DNA of 64,000 nt, taken from the NCBI GenBank assembly GCA_039816955.1, contig JBCBWU010000004.1, positions 1 to 64,000 of the forward strand. The letters run 5' to 3'. Below, piece after piece: positions 1-8,275 of the stretch (positions within the stretch are counted from its first letter, which is position 1; the number at the start of each line of letters is the position of its first letter). This DNA comes from Lewinella sp039816955. GTDB taxonomy: Bacteria; Bacteroidota; Bacteroidia; Chitinophagales; Saprospiraceae. The notes below the pieces were generated by a model. The model saw only the letters and a list, made by a program, of their open reading frames with translations. It made no database searches and was not told the DNA's origin. Made by a program: the position numbers and the translations under genes.

Positions 1-147
1 TACTTGGAATTCAGGCGTTACTTGTATGTAAAAATGCGTCATAAGATCAGTTTTCAGCTGTGCTTACTACTTTTTTACCGCTGTTCGAGCATTGCGCCGC
101 CGCCCAACAGGCAGTGTATTGAATTCGGCGGCCAGCACACATGCCCT

Positions 148-1539
148 ATGAGTAAACACATCACTACACTCTTCTTGATGGTCTGCCTGTTTGGCAGCAC
201 TACACAAGCCAACCCAACCCAAACACCTCAGACTTATTCCGCCTCGCATTTCGCGAAAGTTACTGCGGGCGGGGCTTCTCCATCACAAAAGGCAGTGAAC
301 AAACCGGTAGTGCACGCCAGCCCTATGCCGTTTTCTACCAATTCTACAGCTAATCTAGAAAGGGAGGTTATCAGAAATGAGCAGGCGCTTAACGCACTAC
401 AAAGAGCCAGAATGCTATGGCAAAAAAAACAAACCGAAGCCGCCCTACTCGTTTTGAAGGATACTGAAAATAAGCTGGGAGAAGAACGAAATTCAGAACT
501 GTTAGCTGAGTTATATCAGCTCTTTGCCCTTATTTACGAAGGCGAAGGCGATTTTCGCAAAGCACTCCACTATAAAGAGCAGCAAGTGCAAGCCCAGCAG
601 GCGCTTATGGCGGAGGCCGGTCGTACTGTATCCTTGCGTAACTCACCGGACGAGGCCGCAAGAATTAATGTTTTGCAAGAAGAAACAACACTGCGTTCCC
701 GACAACTCGGGCTGGCGATCCTGGGTGGTAGTATTCTTTTCATTTTTGCGCTCCTACTGTATAAGCAAAGCCTACAAAATCGTCGCCTTGCCGAAGAGCT
801 AGAACTAAGAGTACAGCAACGGACTAAAGACTTGGAAGATTCCAATCAGGCCTTACAACGCTTTGCCTACATCGCTTCTCATGACCTCAAGACGCCACTG
901 CGTACAATCGTAAGTTTATTGTCGCTTATTCGTAGAAAGATCAAGAGTTTTAAGGATGTAGAGCTGGAAGAGCTGATGCGTATGACCAGCGCCGGCGCTA
1001 CCCGCATGACCAGTATGATCGATAGTTTACTGACTTTCGCACGGGTCAATAGTAGTATTCAACCTATTGAGCCCCAAGAAATTTCACTAGAAGCAGTGGT
1101 AGGGAGTATTCGTGAGAATCTTGGCAACATTGAGATTAACAAGCCTTTACGCATTCTGAGTTCTTCACTACCGGTAGTTAGTGGAAACGAAGTTAAATTA
1201 TACCAGCTGTTTCAAAACTTGATCACCAACGGTTTAAAGTACAACAACAGCGCCGAGCCCATGGTGGAAATCAAGGCGAAGCCCCAATCAGGTGATTATC
1301 ATCTCATTCAGGTAGTGGACAATGGTATAGGTATCGACGAAGAATTTCACGATAGTGTCTTCGAAATGTTCACCCGCTTACATTCTAGTGTCGATTATGA
1401 AGGGACGGGTATTGGCTTGGCCCTTTCCAAACTTATCGTAGAGCAACACGGCGGTAATATTTGGATTGAAGCAAACCCCACTGGAGGAACAGTTTTCTGC
1501 TTCACTTTGCCGAAGACAACTAGGGGAAACCTAAACTAA
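148..1539 (+). CDS. Sensor histidine kinase, secreted/TPR-like sensor region with one TM
   Basis: Membrane sensor histidine kinase of 463 aa. The ATG at 148 is chosen because it opens directly into a signal peptide (hydrophobic core LFLMVCLF, ending near STTQA). A longer TTG-initiated frame from position 4 would put a low-quality leader in front of it. Residues ~45-180 form an alpha-helical, TPR-like periplasmic region. A transmembrane helix follows at ~188-207 and a short coiled coil at ~212-235. The HisKA phospho-acceptor is His245 in SHDLKTPL. The ATPase has an N box (NLITNGLKYN, ~357), G1 (DNGIGID, ~391) and G2 (GTGIGLAL, ~419). No response regulator or receiver domain lies nearby, so it is an orphan kinase. 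It ends 10 bp from the convergent kinase gene. There is no evident link to the biosynthetic operon, and the ligand is unknown. Confidence 0.88.
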   Translation: MSKHITTLFLMVCLFGSTTQANPTQTPQTYSASHFAKVTAGGASPSQKAVNKPVVHASPMPFSTNSTANLEREVIRNEQALNALQRARMLWQKKQTEAALLVLKDTENKLGEERNSELLAELYQLFALIYEGEGDFRKALHYKEQQVQAQQALMAEAGRTVSLRNSPDEAARINVLQEETTLRSRQLGLAILGGSILFIFALLLYKQSLQNRRLAEELELRVQQRTKDLEDSNQALQRFAYIASHDLKTPLRTIVSLLSLIRRKIKSFKDVELEELMRMTSAGATRMTSMIDSLLTFARVNSSIQPIEPQEISLEAVVGSIRENLGNIEINKPLRILSSSLPVVSGNEVKLYQLFQNLITNGLKYNNSAEPMVEIKAKPQSGDYHLIQVVDNGIGIDEEFHDSVFEMFTRLHSSVDYEGTGIGLALSKLIVEQHGGNIWIEANPTGGTVFCFTLPKTTRGNLN

Positions 1540-1549
1540 GATCGATATA

Positions 1550-2863
1550 TTATTTTGGAAAAGCACAGAAGAAAGTAGCGCCTTTCCCTGGTGGGCTCTC
1601 TGCCCAAAACCTCCCGTCGTGCATTTTTACAATTTGGCTTACGATGGAAAGACCAATACCGGTACCCGCATACTCTGTACCGTGAAAACGCTTAAACGGG
1701 CGTCCCAGTTCCTCAAGGAAATCCTCATCAAAACCAACACCGTTGTCCGCTACTGAAAGGATAACTTCTGTCCCATTGGCGAGGCAGCGAATCTTTACGT
1801 TAGGATCTTCTTGCTTGCTAGAGAATTTTATCGCATTACTCAGCAAATTGGTAAGCAGGTACCAGAGCAATTTTTCGTCAGCCTTAATATTAGCTTCAAT
1901 CCGACGATCAATAACGATGGGAGCAACTGCTTCCTGAAGTGGTAATTGTTCTTCCTGCACCTTCTGGCATAGTTGATCAATATTGACTTCTTCCTTGGCA
2001 AGCCCATTTTGGCCAATTTTAGAATAAACCAAGAGATCATGTACTACTTTTTGGCCCTGCTCTAAATGTTGTCGAGCAAGGTCCAGATACTCCTGTGTTG
2101 TTTCGGGCAGTTGATCCTTACTCCGAAATTCGTACAGGTCCAGAAATGATCGTACGCGACGTAGTGGCCCCTGCAAATCATGGGACATGGCCCGACTGAA
2201 CATCACGAGGTTATCATTCTTATCTCGCAGGTCCGCCGCCTGTTGCCGTATTTGATTTCTACTTTTTTCCAGCCGGTACATGCTAAAGGCCTGATCGTAA
2301 TCATAGCGAACGCGGCTCCGCATATTTAGGACCGCGATGACACCTACCATAAAAATCGAGAAAATATAACCTGCGTTATCGGTGAGCGAGGCCGAGTTCA
2401 TCGCGTACAAAACGGTAGTAACGACCACCAGCAGGGCACCTGCGTACATTAAGATCCGACGTGCACCTTGCGCAATTAGACTAATAATGAACCAGACCGT
2501 CAGGAAACCGGATGTGATGGCAAAATAGTGCTTCTGGGTCATTGCCGGATTAGTAAAAATCAGATACCCGATACCCGACATCATAATGAGATAACACATC
2601 ATGCTCAGGGCATGTACTGGTATGACGAATCTTCGCCAAGGCTTAATTAGCCAAATCAACAGAAAAACTAAGCCACCTATTATCCCTAAACCGCGCCAGA
2701 ACAAGGTATGTTCCAAGCCTAGATCTACCTGATCTAAATAATAGAAAGAAGCTGACGCAGCAATGCCAATAAAGGCACTAGGTATTCCCACACGTAGCGT
2801 CTTCTGCTTCAGTTCTTGGCGATACTGAGTAGCAAAATCATTCGTGGCAGACTGTTCTTTCAT
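1550..2863 (-). CDS. Multi-pass membrane sensor histidine kinase
   Basis: Histidine kinase of 437 aa. Residues ~20-190 hold about six hydrophobic helices with very short loops, so the sensor is embedded in the membrane. A coiled-coil linker follows at ~195-220. His228 in the SHDLQGPLRRV motif is the predicted phosphorylation site. The catalytic domain shows an N box (NLLSNAIKFS), a G1 box (ADNGVGFD) and a G2 box (GTGIGLSIV). A phenylalanine-containing stretch before G2 (RPFKRFHG) is typical of cyanobacterial/Bacteroidota kinases of this type. It converges on the kinase at 148-1539, and a 137-bp gap separates it from manA upstream. No receiver domain or partner regulator is present in the window. 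The family call is firm; the signal sensed is unknown. Confidence 0.88.
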   Translation of the reverse strand: MKEQSATNDFATQYRQELKQKTLRVGIPSAFIGIAASASFYYLDQVDLGLEHTLFWRGLGIIGGLVFLLIWLIKPWRRFVIPVHALSMMCYLIMMSGIGYLIFTNPAMTQKHYFAITSGFLTVWFIISLIAQGARRILMYAGALLVVVTTVLYAMNSASLTDNAGYIFSIFMVGVIAVLNMRSRVRYDYDQAFSMYRLEKSRNQIRQQAADLRDKNDNLVMFSRAMSHDLQGPLRRVRSFLDLYEFRSKDQLPETTQEYLDLARQHLEQGQKVVHDLLVYSKIGQNGLAKEEVNIDQLCQKVQEEQLPLQEAVAPIVIDRRIEANIKADEKLLWYLLTNLLSNAIKFSSKQEDPNVKIRCLANGTEVILSVADNGVGFDEDFLEELGRPFKRFHGTEYAGTGIGLSIVSQIVKMHDGRFWAESPPGKGATFFCAFPK

Positions 2864-2961
2864 CCAATAGAGACGACACCCTTCATTGAGTGCAAAGGTT
2901 AAAAACCAAGGGGTTATACCGAGCTAAGGTAAGTAAATTGCAGTGCTCGGACCACTATTGT

Positions 2962-2984
2962 CAAATGATAATTATCCATATTTG
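2962..2984. repeat. AT-rich palindrome between manA and kinase gene
   Basis: A perfect 10-bp palindrome GATAATTATC (2967-2976) is flanked by an imperfectly spaced CAAAT/ATTTG pair (2962-2966 and 2980-2984). It lies 100-120 bp upstream of the kinase start and just past the manA stop. It could be an operator, part of a weak terminator, or chance in AT-rich spacer DNA. There is no run of T typical of an intrinsic terminator. Confidence 0.3.
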
Positions 2985-3000
2985 GTAAAAAGTAGGTGAT

Positions 3001-4179
3001 TTAGAAGGTTGCAGCGTACAAAACCGTTGTTAGAACACCTAAATTTTTTAGGATAGTGGTCTGCTCCCCAGCCAACATAAACGCTTCACCGGCATGGAAG
3101 GTTTCATCATCGATTGTAAGCTGACCGCTTAACAGGATATGAATGGCTGCCTTAGGGTGTTTAATTTTAATTTCTTGGCCCGAAGCAATCTGCATATTTA
3201 ACAAACGAAAATCTGGCACTGGCACCGGGTACTCTTGTACACCTTCCGCAACGGAAACGCCCTTTAGCACCAAGGGTTGCACGGCTTCAGTACAAACATT
3301 ATCCAGCAATTCTGGCACGTCTATATGCTTGGGAGTCAGGCCACCACGTAGCACATTATCACTATTGGCCATGAGTTCTACGTTTACACCTCGCAAGTAG
3401 GCGTGTGGCAACCCCGCCCCTTGAAAGATGCCTTCACCTGCTTTCAATTTCACTAAATTGAACCAGTAAATGGAAAAAATGCCCCGGTCAAAGTGGCCAT
3501 TACGGGTATACTGCTCAAAGGCCTGCCAAGCCCAGTAAGCTACCTCTTCTTCTCGTAGATCGTCCCGTTGGTAGAGTTCCTCATAGAGCGGCCCGAGCCA
3601 TTCATCCACCCGCTCTTGTGGCGCCTCCATTACTGTTTTATAAAGTGCTGTTACCCCACCCCGTTTTAGCGTATCACGCAGCGAAGACCAGGCGGGAATC
3701 TCCTCAAGTGTCTTTTCAATTTCGGCCGCTGAGCGGAAGCCGTGCAGGAGCCAAAAGTCAGTTAAGGCGACCATCACCTCTGGCTTATGGTTTTGATCTT
3801 TATAGCTGCGGTTAGGCGCCAAGCGAGGAATACCCAGTGTTTCTTCGCGCAGAAAACCTACTTGAGCTCGTTCGCGCGTAGGATGAAGCTGGATGGAAAG
3901 CATCGTTCGAACATCCAGTATTTTTAAGAGAAATGGTAGCTTTTCGAACGAGCTTGCTGCTGCTCCGTGGAGTACTTCCGGATTGTGGTCAAGAAAATCC
4001 GGGAGACTGGTTTCTCCCCCCAACCACTGTACTTTCGCTGCCCCCTTGGGATGAATCCCTAACCAATATTCGGCCCAGGGTTCAGCCTTCAGATTGTCTA
4101 CCCCCAAAAGATTCGGTAAGAATTGGGTGCCCCCCCACGCATAGTGTTGCACACACCCCTTTAATCGGTATACCGCCAC
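3001..4179 (-). CDS. manA: Mannose-6-phosphate isomerase, class I
   Basis: Zinc-dependent isomerase of 392 aa interconverting mannose-6-phosphate and fructose-6-phosphate in the cytoplasm. It feeds GDP-mannose synthesis or mannose catabolism. The N-terminus (LKGCVQHYAWGG) is the usual start of type I enzymes. Metal-site motifs are visible: Gln and His in SIQLHP (~100), Glu in HKPE (~137), and the later block GLPHAYLRG followed by NSDNVLRGGLTPKH (~260-285), which carries the second histidine and the substrate-binding arginine. Length matches the family. The gene stands alone, is read leftwards, and is divergent from the CHAT-protease gene across ~140 bp that must hold both promoters. I could not recognise a clear TAnnTTTG element there. 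Housekeeping metabolism with no evident tie to the natural-product operon. Confidence 0.95.
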   Translation of the reverse strand: MAVYRLKGCVQHYAWGGTQFLPNLLGVDNLKAEPWAEYWLGIHPKGAAKVQWLGGETSLPDFLDHNPEVLHGAAASSFEKLPFLLKILDVRTMLSIQLHPTRERAQVGFLREETLGIPRLAPNRSYKDQNHKPEVMVALTDFWLLHGFRSAAEIEKTLEEIPAWSSLRDTLKRGGVTALYKTVMEAPQERVDEWLGPLYEELYQRDDLREEEVAYWAWQAFEQYTRNGHFDRGIFSIYWFNLVKLKAGEGIFQGAGLPHAYLRGVNVELMANSDNVLRGGLTPKHIDVPELLDNVCTEAVQPLVLKGVSVAEGVQEYPVPVPDFRLLNMQIASGQEIKIKHPKAAIHILLSGQLTIDDETFHAGEAFMLAGEQTTILKNLGVLTTVLYAATF

Positions 4180-4321
4180 AAATAGTTGATTTAAGCTTTG
4201 AAGAGGGTGCTAAAGTACGGGTCTGGACAGAAAAGCGGTACGGAATGACCGGAAAAAAGACAAATCTTGGTATCATTGCTTATGGCGTAAGCCAACCCAT
4301 ATTGACTTGCCAAACGTAACT

Positions 4322-5353
4322 ATGACAATCGAGGAAATTCGCGGCCTGGTGATGCAGGCTAAACTGGAAGAAGCCATTAAAGCAACCGCTGCCCTACCCG
4401 CAGTGCAAAGTGATAATGACCTCAAGACGACCCTGACGCTCTTTTTGAGCAGGTACAACCAAAACGCACGGGGCGTTTTATTGGGGACACTGGACGATGA
4501 TGATGTGCGTAAAGAACGGGCTAAGATTACCGCCGGATTGCTTTCGGTACTCACTTCGTTAGAAGACAGTGCGGGAACAACTACAAGTGCACCAGCAGTG
4601 ATCAGTCCTACTCCCACGACGACTCCCGCAGTCACCCCTGCCCCTAGCGAGCCCACCAGTACTTTTCCGCCCGATGATGGTATCACCAAGATCTTATTCT
4701 TAGCCTCTAATCCATCCGACACGGCCAAACTACAGTTATCAAAGGAGCACAGCCGGATTTCTGAGCGCCTACAAAAGGCTCCACAACCGGAGAAGTTTCC
4801 TATTCGTTTGCAGCGCGCTGTTACACCTTCTGAGTTTGCGGAATATCTATTTTTAGAAAAACCAGACATCGTGCACTTTTCTGGTCACGGCGATCGTCAA
4901 GCTCCCGATGTGCAACAGGTCATTTCGCAAAGTCGGGCCGGTCGCCCGGAGGCTACTGCCCAGCCCAATGAGCCCCCCGCCGATGAATCTGGCATATTCT
5001 TGATGGACGAAGATAAACGTAATGCGCATTTTGTCGGTACGGCATTTTTGGAACGCACCTTCGAATCGATGGTCAAGCGCCAGCGTATTCCGATCAAGGC
5101 TGTTGTTTTTAACGCCTGCCACAGTAGCGCTCAGGCGGAAGCCATCTCCAAAGTTGTTCCCTATGTAGTGGGGACCAGTTGGAGCGTTGGTGACTCTGCG
5201 GCCATTGCTTTTGCCTCAGGCTTTTACTTTGGTGTGGCTCAGGGATTAGACATTAAGAGCGCTGTGGATTTTGGTATCAATCAAGCTTTAGCTTTCAATG
5301 AACCGGAAGACCGCTTCCTGCTTTACCAGGACGGTGTGAAGGTAGAATGGTAG
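4322..5353 (+). CDS. Effector-associated domain / CHAT caspase-like protease protein
   Basis: Soluble protein of 343 aa with two parts. Residues 1-~80 are a small helical domain with the pattern of bacterial effector-associated (death-like adaptor, EAD11-type) domains: IEEIRGLVMQAKLEEAI, then a second helical pair ending in RAKITAGLLSVLTSLE. A Pro/Thr/Ser-rich linker follows at ~83-118. Residues ~125-343 are a CHAT domain (clan CD, caspase/gingipain fold) with catalytic His189 in HFSGHGD and Cys266 in VFNACHSS, so it should be an active cysteine protease. The ATG at 4322 is preferred over an in-frame TTG at 4307 because it begins exactly at the adaptor domain. In this family the adaptor is thought to recruit the effector to a partner carrying a matching domain. 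None is in this window, so the trigger and substrate are unknown. Confidence 0.82.
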   Translation: MTIEEIRGLVMQAKLEEAIKATAALPAVQSDNDLKTTLTLFLSRYNQNARGVLLGTLDDDDVRKERAKITAGLLSVLTSLEDSAGTTTSAPAVISPTPTTTPAVTPAPSEPTSTFPPDDGITKILFLASNPSDTAKLQLSKEHSRISERLQKAPQPEKFPIRLQRAVTPSEFAEYLFLEKPDIVHFSGHGDRQAPDVQQVISQSRAGRPEATAQPNEPPADESGIFLMDEDKRNAHFVGTAFLERTFESMVKRQRIPIKAVVFNACHSSAQAEAISKVVPYVVGTSWSVGDSAAIAFASGFYFGVAQGLDIKSAVDFGINQALAFNEPEDRFLLYQDGVKVEW

Positions 5354-5426
5354 ATACATAGCGGCTGTTGGATAGAAATGGTGCGCTACCGTTTATTCTA
5401 TTTTCCGTATAAACAGAAAATCGCTC

Positions 5427-7832
5427 ATGCTCCGTTTTGTTTACGTGCTCCTTTTACTGTGTTTCGCAAGTCATTTGGCCCAATCTCAAAATATTGAGGT
5501 CACGGGAAGAATCACTGACGAAAGCGCAATTCCGATACCTTTTCCGAGTGTCATCTTTATCAGTCAAACTGACTCAGCGAATGTGCACGGAGCACTTGCG
5601 GAGGAAGATGGAACTTTTAAGGTTCAGATTCCTAAGGACAAATATGAGTTGATCATCTCCCTGGTAGGCTCACAATCTCAAGCCCGGGAAGTAGACCTGA
5701 CTGCGGCTGATGGAAATCTATATCTTGGAGATATCTCAATCCAGGGTTATGTTTCTTTGGATGAAGTAGTAGTAGCCGGTGAAAGAGAGGCGATTTATAA
5801 TGGTATTGATAAGATCGTGTACCAGGCCACTAAAGATCTTTACGCCAAAGGCGGTACGCTATCAGATTTACTACAGAATCTGCCGGCCGTACAGGTGACA
5901 CCCGACGGAGGGATAAGTATCAGAGGCGATAATAATATCACCTTCCTCATTGACGGTCAGCCAAGTGGTCTTACCAGCTCAGCAGAACTGCTAAGAAGCA
6001 TACCGGCCAGCAGCATCGAAGAAATCGAGATCATCATTAATCCGTCGGCCAAGTTTGTAGCTGATGGAACAGCGGGGATTCTAAATGTCATTTTGAAGAA
6101 AGGGAAAGAGAAACGCCTTAACGCTAACGTGGAACTCTTTGCCGGGCATCGGCTCAACCTCGGTACGAATGTCAATATCAACAAGGGCGGAAAAAAGGGA
6201 TCATGGTTCGTCAATTCGGGCATAGGATACTCCGAACCAAAAGGTATAAACGATATCGACTTAGACGATCTGCAATCGGAATTGCTACAGACCAGGCAGA
6301 TGTCAGAAAGGTTTAGGGATCAATTGTATTATTTGGTAAATGCGGGCGGAACGTTAAACCTAGGGGAACGAAGTTCTATTTCTGGTGAGGCCAATTTTCG
6401 CAGGGTCGACCTTTCTAATAATATTGCCACGCAATACCAGGACTTTCAAAGCCAAACCGTTTTCGACACCCAACAGCGGCTGGAAGAGCAATCCGGTAAC
6501 AACAACTATTACCAAGGGGCCTTGACCTTCAATCAGAAATTCAAAAAAGAAGGACATCAAATGGTCATCCGCCTCAGTACGGAGCGCACCGAAGAAGATG
6601 AATCATCCACTATTGAGACTACTGATCTTTCTCAGGGCGGGCTAGTCCTGTACAATGACCGATCAAGCAATGATCAGTCTCAATCCCGATCAATCCTGTC
6701 CGTTGACTATACCTTGCCGTTTGCTGGTAATGCAAAAATTGAGTTGGGCTACCAGGGCAATATATTTGACCTGGATAATGACTTTACAGTCGAAAGAAAC
6801 ACGGATAATGTTTGGCTGCTTATTCCTGAATTTACTGATCAGACGACCTTCTCCCAGGATGTTCACGCCTTTTATGCGCAGTATGCCAAGAAGCTTAACC
6901 GATTCAATTTACGATTAGGCCTACGCACGGAGATCACTGATATTGACTTTGCCGCCGGTCAGGCAGCAGATATCAATAAGGACTTCACAGATCTTTTCCC
7001 TTTTGCATCAGTAAGCTATCAGCTCAGTGACAAGACTACATTAAGCTACACCATCAACCGCAGGATAAATCGCCCACCAGCAAACGCCCTGATCCCATTC
7101 AACTCTTTTTCTGACGAACGTAATGTTTTCGTTGGCAACCCAGACTTAGACCCCTCCTATACCTTTGGTAATCAGTTAGGACTGAATACGAGACTCTCGG
7201 CCAAGCTCCGCTTGAATGCCGCGCTCTACTATCGCGAAACTACTGACGAATTGGAGTTCTTTGTCGATCGGGGATCCATCACCATTAATGGCGAAGCCAA
7301 TGATGTTTACCTGTCTCAACTTGCTAATATTGGCACCTACTATTCCTTTGGTTTACAGAGTGGTATTATTTCCAATTTAGCTCCCTGGTTGAATATGTAC
7401 ACCGGTCTGATTTTTAATGGTTTTGAACAAGTAGGAACACTACCAAACGCCAATTTTGACGGTGAAGGCTTGCTGTTTTATGGGCGGCATAATATCAACA
7501 TCACAGTACGAAAAGCCTACAAAATCCAGATTTTGAATAATTATCGTGGCCCAATTGAAACCGGGCAATACCGACGTGACGGCATTTATACGATGGGCTT
7601 AGGTATCAGCAAAGATGTTTTTGGGGGAAGAGGCGCATTGGTCTTTAATGTTAGCGATGTCTTCAACTCTGGCATTTTGAATATCACCACTTTTGGCAAT
7701 GATTTTCTAAGGGAGCTTCGACTGCAAAACAGAGTGCGTCAGATCAATGTCTCCCTCACCTACAACTTCAACCAAAACGCCTACAAGGGGAAGAAAGGCA
7801 ATCAGTTTGATGAAGTTGAGGTTGTTAGATAG
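5427..7832 (+). CDS. Outer-membrane beta-barrel receptor (CarboxypepD_reg + plug + OMP barrel family)
   Basis: Outer-membrane protein of 801 aa. It has a signal peptide (FVYVLLLLCFASHLAQSQ), an N-terminal carboxypeptidase-regulatory-like Ig fold (~22-105, beginning VTGRITDE), a TonB plug-like domain (~110-220: DLLQNLPAVQVTPDGGISIRG, then SIEEIEII and GILNVILKKG) and a C-terminal barrel of the outer membrane beta-barrel family seen in Bacteroidota. No TonB box is obvious. The protein lies convergent to the end of the biosynthetic operon. It could take up or export the product or a metal chelate, but such receptors are abundant in the phylum and adjacency is weak evidence. The 73-bp gap after the CHAT gene allows co-transcription. 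Confidence 0.85.
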   Translation: MLRFVYVLLLLCFASHLAQSQNIEVTGRITDESAIPIPFPSVIFISQTDSANVHGALAEEDGTFKVQIPKDKYELIISLVGSQSQAREVDLTAADGNLYLGDISIQGYVSLDEVVVAGEREAIYNGIDKIVYQATKDLYAKGGTLSDLLQNLPAVQVTPDGGISIRGDNNITFLIDGQPSGLTSSAELLRSIPASSIEEIEIIINPSAKFVADGTAGILNVILKKGKEKRLNANVELFAGHRLNLGTNVNINKGGKKGSWFVNSGIGYSEPKGINDIDLDDLQSELLQTRQMSERFRDQLYYLVNAGGTLNLGERSSISGEANFRRVDLSNNIATQYQDFQSQTVFDTQQRLEEQSGNNNYYQGALTFNQKFKKEGHQMVIRLSTERTEEDESSTIETTDLSQGGLVLYNDRSSNDQSQSRSILSVDYTLPFAGNAKIELGYQGNIFDLDNDFTVERNTDNVWLLIPEFTDQTTFSQDVHAFYAQYAKKLNRFNLRLGLRTEITDIDFAAGQAADINKDFTDLFPFASVSYQLSDKTTLSYTINRRINRPPANALIPFNSFSDERNVFVGNPDLDPSYTFGNQLGLNTRLSAKLRLNAALYYRETTDELEFFVDRGSITINGEANDVYLSQLANIGTYYSFGLQSGIISNLAPWLNMYTGLIFNGFEQVGTLPNANFDGEGLLFYGRHNINITVRKAYKIQILNNYRGPIETGQYRRDGIYTMGLGISKDVFGGRGALVFNVSDVFNSGILNITTFGNDFLRELRLQNRVRQINVSLTYNFNQNAYKGKKGNQFDEVEVVR

Positions 7833-7879
7833 AATAACAGGGTGGCAAAATAATTCTACTGAACTGTACAAAAAGTACG

Positions 7880-8275
7880 CTAAGAAGAAGCGGAGGAGTT
7901 CATATCTTCTGACGCTTCCGAAGTCCACAAGAAGTCTTTAAAGAGTGGTGGAATATTACGGCCAAAAAGAAAAATCAACGGAACATTCAGGGCATTGAAG
8001 AGAACGAAAAGAATAGGTAGCGCGAAGGCCGGAATACCAAAGTTAGCCAGGACGTCTCCCAAGTAACTCACGCGATCCCCAAGGAGGAAGAAAGCAATGC
8101 CCGTTAGCAAAACTTGCATGATAAACAACGGCCAAAATACTTGGCCGGAACGAAAGGCAAAAGCGGAGCAAAAGCCGATCAAGAATACCGCGGCCACCAT
8201 CCACTCATATTGAGTAAAGACAAACTGAGGTACTAAAGCGAAGAGGTAAAAAACACCTGGTAACAGCTTCTTCAT
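7880..8275 (-). CDS. Small four-helix membrane protein, last gene of the biosynthetic operon
   Basis: Protein of 131 aa that I cannot assign to a named family. Four hydrophobic helices are visible at roughly residues 5-20, 26-42, 47-65 and 82-105, followed by a short charged/Ser-rich C-terminal tail (SEASEDMNSSASS) that is probably cytoplasmic. The start codon overlaps the stop of the upstream penicillin-acylase gene by one base (TAATG), indicating translational coupling and a place in the same operon. A role in immunity, in export or as an accessory of the acylase would fit the position, but nothing in the sequence decides among them. It ends 47 bp from the convergent receptor gene. Confidence 0.7.
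   Translation of the reverse strand: MKKLLPGVFYLFALVPQFVFTQYEWMVAAVFLIGFCSAFAFRSGQVFWPLFIMQVLLTGIAFFLLGDRVSYLGDVLANFGIPAFALPILFVLFNALNVPLIFLFGRNIPPLFKDFLWTSEASEDMNSSASS

Noticed and set aside
4..147. A longer N-terminus for the first histidine kinase starting at TTG (position 4).
   Set aside because: The ATG at 148 starts a good signal peptide; the upstream extension has no domain character.
5427..7832. The beta-barrel protein as a dedicated siderophore receptor for the pathway product.
   Set aside because: It is on the opposite strand, has no visible TonB box, belongs to a very common Bacteroidota barrel family, and no iron-regulatory site was recognised; adjacency alone is insufficient.
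7833..7879. Bidirectional terminator between the receptor gene and the operon end (GTAC-AAAAA-GTAC and TAGAAT/ATTCTA dyads).
   Set aside because: Stems are only 4-6 bp and no T-run follows, so they are within chance expectation in AT-rich spacer.
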